This document shows, piece by piece, positions 51,991 through 62,800 of a stretch of DNA of 64,000 nt. The stretch covers positions 64,501 through 128,500 of the forward strand of contig JAGTXO010000026.1 of the NCBI GenBank assembly GCA_019448385.1, read 5' to 3'. Position numbers and translations under genes: made by a program. The DNA comes from Diacronema lutheri (Eukaryota > Haptophyta > Pavlovophyceae > Pavlovales > Pavlovaceae). Each line of letters starts with the position of its first letter. The stretch's first letter is position 1. The notes under the pieces were generated by a model that saw nothing but the letters and a program-made list of their open reading frames with translations, ran no database searches and had not been told where the DNA came from.

Positions 51991-54900
51991 GCTGCCGCGC
52001 GTGCGCGCCGTCGCGCCGCCGGCGGCGCGCGCGCTCGGCGCAGCGGGCTCGTCCACGCGCGCGCGCTCGACGCCGCGCGCGCGGGGAACGCTCGGCGCGC
52101 GCGCGCCCGCGGCGTCGCGCGCGCTCGCGGCAGCACCCGCCGCGGCGCGCTTGCCCGCGGCGCCCGACACGCCGTGCGCGCGAAGCGGCGCCGACGCCAA
52201 TGCCGACGCCGCGCCCGCGCCGCCGCTGCCGCTGCCCGATCCGCCCGCGCGCCGCTTCTGCTCGTCGCGCGTCTTGCGGAACTGGGCGACGAGGTCGCTG
52301 CTCACGTTGGCCTCAGGCTCCCACGTGTCGGCGCTCTCGTCGTAGCCCCGCCACCTGATCCGGAACTCGAACGTCAACTTCTTGCCCGCCTTGCGGCGCT
52401 CGTCGACGACCGCCTCGACCTCGTACGTGCGCGCCTCCTCGTCGACGCTCGCGCCCGCCGCGCTCGCGCCCGTGTCCGGCCACCCAGCGACCGTGCCGCC
52501 CAGCCTCTCGGCGGCCGCGCGCAGCTGCCGCTCGCGCTGGGCGGCCGCGGCGCCTCGCGCGACCAGCGCGGGCAGCATGCCCGCGCCGCCCGCGAGGCCG
52601 TGCGCGCCGACGCTGGCGGTCATCAGCGCGTCGAGGCACGCGAACGTTGCGAGCGCACGCGCGCCATCGTCGCCGCCGCGCGGCTGCGAGCGCACGACGG
52701 GCGATGGCTGCGGCTCCCCCTCGGCCGCGAGCAGCGGCCAGATCGCACTGGCCAGCGCGACGGCATGCGCGCCGACCGCGGCGGCCACGTCCGCGTCGAG
52801 CGGCGCAAAGTCGTAGCGCACGAGCGCGGCCGGGCGCGAGTCGTCCGTCGGCCGGTCGGCGACGAGCAGCCCGACCGGGCGCGGCGGCTCGCCGGACGGC
52901 GCGGCGACGGGCACGCAGAGGAGCACGACGAGCAGGCGCGGCGTGCCGCCGAGCAGCGCGCGCGCGGCATCCGCCCCGTCGGCTCCGCAGCGCGCGGCCG
53001 CGGCGAGCAGCTCGGCCGCGCGCGTCGGGCCCAGCGCCGTGCGCGCGTCCTTGCGCGCGCGTGCGCGCGCCGTGTACGCGGCGCAGGCGTCGTCGAGCGC
53101 CGCCGCGCTGGGCGCGGTGCCAGTCGTCGCCCACGCGCGCAGCGCGTCGCGCACCCGCGTGACGATCGCCTGGTCGACTGCCGCCTCGCCGGCAGCGTGC
53201 GCCGGCGCGCACGCCGGCGGTGCGGCGGCAGGCGCGAGCGCGGGCGCGCCGTCGGCGCCGTCAACGCCGACGGCGCCGTCGGCGCGCCGCCACGCGAGCT
53301 TCGCCTCGATCTGCTGCCGGACGGCGTGGCAGTGCCGGTCGATGCCGCGCGCGTCGTCGAGCGCGGCCAGCGCGTCCTCAGCGGCGGGACGGTCGCTCGC
53401 GTCCGCGACGGCCTGCAGGCAGAGCAGCGCGGCCGCACGCGCGTTGCACGCGCTCTGCGGCTCGGGCGCGAGCGCGAGCTCGAGCTCGAGCGGCGACGCG
53501 CCTCGCGCCGCGGCGATCGCGTCCATCAGCACGTCCAACCGCTGCACCAGCGCCCTGTGCGCGTCGCGCGGCGCGCCCGTCGACGGCGCGCGCGAGCGCG
53601 TCGCCACGAGCCCGAGCGCGCGCGCCGGCGCGCCCGCCGGCGTGTGCAGCACGAGCAGCGCCGCGCCCGCCAAGCTCGCGTTGCGCGTGACGAGCGCGAA
53701 GATGCGCGACGCCTCGTGCGCGCCCACCGACGCCCAGATCGCAGCGCGATCGGCGTCCGTCTGCGCGTCGCACAGGTCGCGCACGTCGTCCGGCGCAAGC
53801 AGCGCGCCGCCGCCGGCGGAGCGCGCGACGATCGCCCGCGCCTCCGCCACGAAGACGGCCTGCGGCAGGTCGGCGTGGCGCGCGTCGACGATGGCGCGCG
53901 TCGCGTGCACGCCGAGCTCCACGCCGCGGTAGAAGGCGCGCGCGTTGGCCGCGCGCGCGTGCGCCGGCCGTCCGTCCGCGTTGCGCCTCGCGCGCGCCTG
54001 CTTGCTCGTGCGCGCGAGGCCGTCGCGTGGCGGTGGCGGCAGCGTAGCGAGGAAGCGCGCGGTGGGCGGCGGCGCGCGCACGCCGCGCTGCCGCCGTGCG
54101 ATGGCCGCGAGCCGCCGGCCCGCCGCGCTGCCGCCCGCGCCGACGTGCTGCCAGCGGTTGAGCGCCGCCGGTGGCGGCGGCGGCGGCGGCGCGGCGGCGG
54201 GCGGCGGCGCGACGGCGGGCGGCGGCGCGGCGGCGGGCGGCGGCGCGGCGGTGGGCGGCGGCGCGGCGGCGGGCGGCAGCGGCGGCGGCGCGCCGGCGAC
54301 GGCAGCACCAGTCGGCTTGTCCGCCCACGCACCCGAGACGCTGTCCCAGGCCTTGCCCGGTGGCGCGCGCCCACGCGGCCGCGGGTGGCGGGCTCGAGCG
54401 GCGGGGGGCGGGCGGCCGGCGCGCCAGTCGAAGACAGGTGCAACCGTGGCGGCAGGCGCCGAGTGCCGCGCGTCGGTCACAGAGCGCGTGGTGCGCGCGG
54501 CGACCGTCGCGCGCATGGCGGGCGGGCGGTGAGCAGCGCCCGCCGGCGCGCCGGCGGGCGCGGCAGCCGGCGCGCCGGCGGGCGCGGCCGCCTCGAGCCC
54601 GGCGGAGGCGCCGCGCTTGCGCTTGCGCGTGCCGCCGCGCGTGCGCCTGCGCGCGCGCCCGCCGCGCGCCCGTTCGGCCTGCGCGTCGCCAGCCGCGTCG
54701 CCGGCCGCGTCGCCGCGCCGCACGTAGACGACCGCGAACGCCTCCTCGCCGGTCCCGTCGACGCCGCCGCGCGCGCGGCGCAGGACCGACCGCCACTGCA
54801 GCCGCCGCGCGCGGCCGGGCTCGCACGCAAACCAGCGCCCACCGCGCCTGACGACGGCCACAAAGTCGTCGTCGCGCCGCCCGCGCCGGCGCGTGCGCAG

Positions 54901-57900
54901 CAGCACGCACTGCACGTCGAGCCAGCCCTCGTGCCAGTCGGCCGTGCTGGGGGCGACGCGAATCGACTGCGGGAGCTCGACGCCAAAGCCGGCGAGCCGC
55001 ACGATGTGCGCGACGATGACGCTCGAAATGGCGGGGGCGCTCGACGGGTCGCCCGCTGCAGCGAGCACCGCCCCGCCCCAGTGCTCACGCGTGACGCAAT
55101 CCGCGTCCTCGACGTGCACGTGCGCCACGCTCGCGCCGAGCTGGTGCAGCAACGCGCAGATGTCGGCGTCGACCGTCCTCTCCTCCTCGGCCGCCTCGGC
55201 CGTGCCGCGGGCGGCGGCGTCGCCTGCCGGCTGCCCGAGGTACGCGATCGCCCGCTCGACGGCCGCGCGCTCCGCACGCGCTGCGCTGTCGATCGCCGCA
55301 TTGCCGACGGGCGCGCGCAGCGCCGCGATCGCGTCTTGCAACGCCGTCGCGTCGCCCGTCGCCGCCGTCGCCGCCACCGCCGCCGCGCTCGCGGTGCCGT
55401 GCGCGACGGCGTGCAGCGCGGCGGCGCGCGCGGCGGGGATGCGCCCGTCCAGCGCGAGCACGAGCGGCGGCCCGGCCGGCGTCTGCTGCCGCCGGTGCCG
55501 CCGGCTCGCAGCCGGGTGGTCGGCGCGCGCGCGCTCGAGCCGCGCGCGCCGCTCGACGACGCGCGCCCAGAAGGCCTGCACCCTCGGCTGCGCGAATGCA
55601 AGCCAGCCGGCGCCGCGCGTCACGACGTGCACGACGATCCGGTCCTCGTGCCTGAGGTACTGCACGTAGAGCGCTTTGCGCACGCCGAGGACGTGCATGC
55701 CGAGCTGCAGCTGATCGCGGTGCGGCTGCGGCGGCCCGTCCTCGTGCGCCTTGGCGTCCGCCTTGGTGAGCGTCTTCACCTCGACGAGGACCTGCTCGTT
55801 GTCTTCGGGGAGGATGGCGAGCCCGTCCGGCGAGAAGGCGAACGGCGCGCTCTTGTCGTGCGGGTCCGCACGCACCATCGGCAGGTTGCACACGACGGTG
55901 ATGCCGTACGCGGCCGCCAGCTTGCGCAGCGCGACGGCCTCGCCGAGGATGCCCGCGGTCGTCGCCTTGGTCCGCACCTCGCGCCGCCGCCGGTGCACGT
56001 ACTCGTCGGTGAGCGTCTCGTGCGCGACGCCGGCGTTGTCGTTCACGACGTCGCCAACCTTGCTGCCCGTGACCTCCTCCCATCGCTCGTCGTGCCAGCG
56101 CGGGCTGCGCTGCGCGGGCGCGCCCGCGCCGACGGCGTCGAGCACGCGGCGCAGCGCTGTGCCGTCGGGCGCAGCAGGCACGCGCGCGCAGTCCTGGGCC
56201 TCGCGAGCGTCGAGGACGCAGCCCGTAGTGGAATCTTGGGGTAGGTCGAGCTTGCTCGCCTCGCCGTAGCGGCTCTCCAGCTGGCGCGGTGCGTCGGCAG
56301 GGCCGCCGTCCGTGCGCGCACCCGACGCGCCCGCCAGTGCACGGGGCGCAGCGTCCGAGGCGCCCGCCGCGCCCGCGCCGCCGCCAATCGCGCCAGCGCA
56401 CGCGCGCGCCGCGACCTGCGGACGGCCAGCCGCAGGGACCTCGTCCGCTCGGCCGGCCGCTGCGTCGGCCGTCCGCTTGGCCACCTCGCGCACGTCTCCG
56501 AGCGCGAGCGTGGCTGGCGCCGTCGAGCTCCCGTGGCGTTTGTTCCAAAACTCGAGCAGCCCGCCAAGGAAGGGCGTGCCCGTCGGGCGGTCCTCGGGCA
56601 CCTCCGCCAGGATCGCGTCGACGCGCAGCGCGGCCGCCACATCGCAAAACGCGCGCGCGGCGCGCGCCATCCGCTCGGCGCGCGCGCCGCCGTCGTCCGC
56701 CGCGCGGCGGATGGCGTGGCTCACGTGCGCGACGCGGAGCGAGACGACGGCGTGCGCCGGCGCGTCGGCGCCCGTGCCGAGCGTGTGCCGCCGGATGGCC
56801 AGCTGCCCATCGCCCATGCGCGGCGGGAGCGACGCGCACGCCGCGACGGTCGTCTTGCCGGCCGCGCTGTCGCACAGCCAGCTCGCCTCGCCGCCGCCCG
56901 CAAACTCAAAGGTCGCGAAGCCCTCGCGGCCGAAAAGCGCGACGAAGTGGTCGAGCACCGCCTTGTTGATCGCGCGCGCCGCCGGCCGCGTCGATGCGCC
57001 GCGGGCAGCGCCACCCGCCGCGCCGCGCGCATCGCTGCACGTCGCAGGGCAGGTGCAGCCGGACGCGCGCACGCCGTCCGACCGCGTCCGCGGCAGCTCG
57101 AGCTCGCGCACCTTGGGGCAGAACCAGAGCGGGTTGGACGCCTCGAGGCACAGCACGACGAGCCGCCCGTCCGTGCCGGCCAGCGCGCGCGCGTCGCGCA
57201 GCAGCTCGACGGCGAGCTCGGACGTCGCCGCGTGCACCGCCGGCTCGCCCGTCGCGCGGTCGGGCGGGAAGAGGCCGCCGCCGACGAGCGGGCTGGGGCA
57301 GCGGCCGAGCATCACGAGCAGCGGCGGCGGCGGCGTCTGCGGCGCCTGCTGCCCGACCGCAGCCGCCGTCAGCCCGGCCAGGTCGGAGCTCGTGCGGAGG
57401 GCCTTGAGCGCGACGCGCGAGCCGGTGCCCGCCTGCTCGGAAAACGTGGCGAGCATGGCGCACGTGCTCGCCCTCGCGCCGCACTGCCAGCTGACGCGCG
57501 CGAGGAGGCCTTCCAGCGTGTCGTTTTCGCGCGGCCGCGTGACCGCGTCGAGCGCCGCCGAGTCGAGCTGGAGGCTGCCGGGCGTGACGCACAGCACCGC
57601 CTCGTGGTAGGCGCGCAGCAGCTCCCTCGGCAGCTGCTCGGCGGGCGTCGCCGCCTGCCCGCCCACCCACCGTGCACCGTGGCCGCCGTCGCCCGCGCCC
57701 GCGAGCCGCACCGCCGGCCCGCCCGTGATCGCCGAGGTCGGTGGCGTGCCGAGCGCGTCGACGAGCGCGCGCACGGGCGCGACACGCCTGCGCGCAGCGT
57801 CCGCGCCGACGGCGAGCGCGGCGATCCGAGCGCCCTCCCATGCGCGCTCCCTCGCGTCGTCCCGCGCGGCCGCCGGCGCGGCGCCCGGCCGCGCGCCGGG

Positions 57901-59806
57901 CGGCACCGCGCACGCCGCCGCGACGACCTCCGCGCGCGCGCCGGCGGCGTCGGGCGCGTGCAGCTGCGCGAGCGCGCCAGAGAGCGCGGCGGCCGAGCGG
58001 TAGCGGCCGTGCGCCGCGACGAGCGCGTAGAGCACGCGCAGCGCGGCCACGCCCGCCTGGTCGGGCGCGTCGTCAGCGATGCGCTCGACCTCCCACGTGC
58101 GCGTGGGCGGCGGGCTGCCGTCGGCCGGGTCCGGACGCAGCGCCCACGCGCGCTCGACGATCGCGTTGAACACGCCGTGCGCGGCGCCCTCGTCAAACTC
58201 GGCGGCGCCCGCCGCGTGCGCGCACCACCCGTGCACGCGCGACGTGGGCGCGTCCACGGCGCGCTGCACGACGAGCACCGCCGGCCGGTCGACGCAGCCG
58301 AGGCTCACCGCCGCGTGCTTGCCCTCGAGCAGCGCCGCCGCCGCAGCCTCGACCAAGGCGTCACCAGGCGCGTCGCCGACGACGACGGCACAGCCGTCGC
58401 CGTACTCGGCCTGCATCGCGGCGACGCACGACGCGACAAAGTCGCCGCCCGCGGCCGCCGCGTGTCGCGCCGCCAGCATCCGGCGCGCGATGGCAAGCCA
58501 GACGTACTCGGCCGGCGCGCGCGCGGCGCGCGCGCGAGGCGCGCCGGCCGCGCCGCGTGCGCCAGCGCGTGCGCCTCCAGCGGCCGCAACGGCCGAGGCG
58601 GCTGGAGCGGCGGTGAGCGTGCGCCGCGCGCGCTTCGCCGGCCGCGTGATGGGCGATGCACCCGCCGTCGCCCCGCCCGCAGCAGCCGGTGCGGCCGCCA
58701 CAGCGCCCGCCGCAACGCCACTCGTCACGACGCCCGTGGCGGGCGGCGCGGCGGCGGACGCGGCCGCCTCGACGGGCGTCGCGCAACTACCGCCAGCGGT
58801 CGCGGACGCGCCCGGCGACGCGTCGGCGAGGAGGTGGCGCAGCACGCCGCGCGCGAGCGCGACTCGCACGGCGAGCGTCAGCGCGCGCAGGCGGTCGGAA
58901 GGCGAGGCGTCGCGCTCGGCGTCGGCGGACGTGGCGGCAGCAGGCGAGGCGGCGGGCGGCGCGGCGGCGGGCTGGGCGGCCGCCGGCGCAACCTCGTCGG
59001 CCTTGGCCAGCCAGACGAGCCCGGCGACTGCGAGCACGACGCTGTACGCGCCGACATCGTCACCCGCAACGCGCGCCAGCCGGGCGTGGGCGTCGGCCTC
59101 GGACACGGCGACGTGGAAGAGCACGTCGTCGCGGGCAGCTTGCTCGGCAAACTGACGCAGCTGCTTGGCCATCGTCACGCCGGCGACGCACGCCTCGCCC
59201 GCCTCTGCCTCGACCTGCTCGTCCTGGCCGATGGCGGACGCGCCGGCCTCGGCGCCAGCGTCGAGTGTCCGGCGGCGCTCGAGGGCGAAGCCACGCACAC
59301 AGACGCTCTGGAGGCCGCCGAGCGCGCCCGCCTTCTCGTGCAGCGCGCACGACAGCTCGACCACCGAGTCCACGCGCCTCGCGGCGGCGCCCCCCCGCTC
59401 GCCGCGCGTGGCCGCGCGCACGACGAACACCGTGAATTGCGCGCGCTTCGCCGCGCGCGCCGACGCGCACGCGTGCTTCAGGAGCCGGCAAAGCGCGGGC
59501 CTTTGCGCCGCTGCGCCCCGCGTGCACAGCAGCAGTTGGCCGCGCTCGTCGCCCAGCTCCTGCTCGATGGCGGCCTCGAGCGCGTCGTCCGTCAAATCGC
59601 CGTGCTCCGTCGAGGCGAGCGCGCGCGCAGCCGCGAGCGCCAGCTCGCCTGCGCCCGCGCGCCGCCGGCGGCGCGCACCGGCGGGCGCGTGCGGCGCCGA
59701 CGCGTGTGACGACGCCGCCGCGTCCGCGCGCGCACACGCGGCGCGCAACGCCTCACGCGCCGAGGCGGCCGCGCGCGCCCTGGGCGCGAGCTTCAAGAAC
59801 GTGCGC

Positions 59807-59899
<93 letters not shown>

Positions 59900-62800
59900 T
59901 CGCCCTCGTCGCCGGCCGGCGGCGGCGGTGGCGGCGGTGGCGGCGCGGCCACGGCGGCGGCAGCAGCGGCGGCGGCGGCGGTGGCGGCGGCGGCGGCGCC
60001 CAGCGCGGGCGGCGGCGGCGTGGCGGCGGCGGTGGCGGCGGCGGTGACGCCAGCGGCGGCCTTGGCGCCGCGCGTCTGCGGCGGCGTTTCGGCGCGATCG
60101 GGGCTGCCCCCGCCACGCACCGCGCTCGTGACCGCGCAGACGCCGCCCGGCGCACGATCGCTGGCCGCGCCGGTCAGCGCGACGCGGAGGCGCTCGCCGA
60201 CAGCGTACATGTCCGCCACGCTGAACGTGCGCGGCGCGGACGAGCAGCCCGCCGCGGCGAGCGCGTCGTTGAGCGCGCCCACTATCGCGAGGCCGCACGT
60301 CGCGCCACGCTGCGCCGCCTCGTTGAGCAGCAGCGCGCGGCGCACGCGCGAAATGTCGAGACCCGCCGCGTGCAGCGTGGCAGTTATCGCCTTGGCGAGC
60401 ATGAGCGCCTGCCTGCAGGGCGACGCGAGCGTGTCGACGAGCACCGCGTCGTAGCGATGCTCGCCCGCGCGCGCGACGCGCACAAGGCGCAACGCGGTGA
60501 AATGGCCGGAGGCGAGCTGCGCGCCGTCGTCACCGCCCGCGCCGCCGCGCTCGTCCGACGGGCTCCACACGCCGATGACAGCCTGCGTTGTCGCCTCGCT
60601 GCGCAGGCGGTGCAGCAGCGCGGCGCGCTCGGCGCCGTCCTGGAACACCGCGGGTTGCGCGGCGAGCGGCACGTGGCAGACATGCCCGCCGCCGGCCTGC
60701 CCGTGCACGCGCAGCACGACCTCGCAGCACGCGTCGACGGTTGAGGCGAGCATGTCGCCGCTGGCGATGCGCTCCACCTCTGCCTGCGGGAGGCCGGCGC
60801 TCGCGGCGGCGGAGGCCAGCCGGCGCGCAGCCGCGTCGCCCGCCCACGCCAGCAGCGCCGAGTTGGCGGGTTGGAGGGGAAGCTCAAGGGCGGCTGGTTC
60901 GGTGGCGGTAGCCTCGTTGGCAACGGGCACGTTGGCGGTGCGCACGTTGGCGGCGGGCGCGGCGGCGATGGCTGGTGGGGCGGAAGACACGCCCGCGGCG
61001 GCAGGCGCGGACGCGACAGCGGCAGCGACTAGTGGGGCGGGGAAAACGCCGTCGGTGGCTGGCGCGGAGGCGAGTGCAGGAGCAACTAGTGGGGCGGGAA
61101 AATCGGCGGCAGGCGCGAAGGCGGATGCAGCAGCGGCTAGTGCGGCGGGGAAAACACCGTCGGCGGCAGGCGCGAAGGCGGATGCAGGAGCGCCCAGCGG
61201 GGCGCAGAAAACACCGTCGGCGGCAGGCGCGAAGGCGACAGCAGCAGTGGCCAGTGGAGCGGAGGCGCAGGGCCACGCGCGCGCCAGCCGTGCAAGCCCA
61301 AGCCGCGCGCGAGCGACGCACGCGCCGATGGCCGAGGCGGCGGCGCAGGCCACGACGTGGCCTGGCACCGGTGTGGCCAGCCGCTCGCGGGTGTGCACGT
61401 CGAGCCGCGCCCCACGCCAAGAGCGGCGGCGCGCTGAACGGAGGCGCGCGACCCCGATCGATCCGCCCGCGCACGCGCGCGCCGGCTCAGTGTGGCCAAC
61501 GCGCGCCGCTATGCAAGGCGCGCGCGCGATAACGGCGGCTGTCGGCCGTGGCGTGCGCGTGGCGGCGCCGCGGCGACGGGCGCGGCACACGAGCCGCTCG
61601 GGCGCGCCGCCGCCGCGCGGCACGATGTCGAGCAGCACGGTCACGCCGCGCGCGCGCGCGACCGCCGTGCACGCGAGCCGCACGGGCAGCGGCGGCCCGT
61701 CCGGGCGCGCGAGCGCCGCCACCTCGGCGTCGGTGAGGCTGTGCAGCTCGCGGCGCGCGCGCGCGAACGCGGCGATGTCCGCGCGCAGCTCCGCGTCCGT
61801 GCCGAGCGCGGCACGCGCGTGCACGGGGAGCGACGCGCGCAGCGCGTGGAGCACGCCGCCGCGCGCGCCGCGCGGCGCCGGCGCGCGATCGCGCTCAGCG
61901 CGCGCGGCGCGCGTGAGCTCGCGCACCGCGCGCGCGAGATTGCGCCGCGCGGCCGCGACGGGAGGGCTAGGTGCGCGCGCGCGCCGGTTGTAGCGCGGCC
62001 GCGCCGAGTCGAGGGGCGGCGGACGCGGTGCGTACGCCGCGGCGCGGCCCGCGCGCCAAAAGGCCGGCGGCGGGCGCAGCTCCGTCGCGTCGACCGCGGC
62101 CGCGAGCGCGCCGAGCGCGGCGTCGCTGTCGCCCGCCGCGTCGGCCGCGTCGACGAGCACGAAGAGCGCGCCGAGCGCGCGCGACGCGGCCGCCTGCGCG
62201 GCGGTGGGGCGGGCGCAGGCAGCGACGCATGCGGCCGCCATGCCGCGCGCCGCGGCGAACGCCGGTGACGTGACGGCCGCGCCGATGGCAACGGCGGCGG
62301 CGGCGACGGTCGAGGCGGCAGCGCCGGCGATGGAGGTGGCAGCGGCGGCGGCGCTTGCCATCGCGCGGCGCGCGAGACGCGAGGCGCCACCGACCGCCGC
62401 CGCCGCAGCGCGCGCTGCGCGCGCGCCGGTGGCGCGCATCGTCGCCGCGCCAGGCGCCGCCGCGCCGACGCCGCCGGCGCCCGCGCCGTCGCCGCTCTCG
62501 GCCGTGCAGGGCTCCGATGGCGAACCCGGCGTGCGCTGGCGCGTGATGCGCGCGCCGAGGCGCGCGCTCCGCGCCGCGCGGCCGGCGACGTCGAGGAAGC
62601 GCCGTGCGCGCGCCGCGCGTAGGCCACGCGCGCGCGGCGGCGCACCGACAGGCGCCGAGCGCCGCGGCGCGCACGCCGGCGCGTCGCTGTCGGGTTGCGC
62701 AGCGCGCGCGCGGGAACTCGGCGCGGCGTGTGCGGGCGGCGGGCGCGCGCCCGCGCGGCGCAGAGGCGCGAGGCGCCGGCCGCAGACGAGGCGTGTGCGC

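Noticed and set aside
51121-56244. Plus-strand open frame of about 1,700 codons, and similar ones at 56533-59709, 73-1830, 7701-9341 and 10182-11396
   Set aside because: They are antisense shadows. Composition is Arg/Ala/Pro/His-rich without domains, while the opposite strand carries recognisable catalytic motifs in frame.
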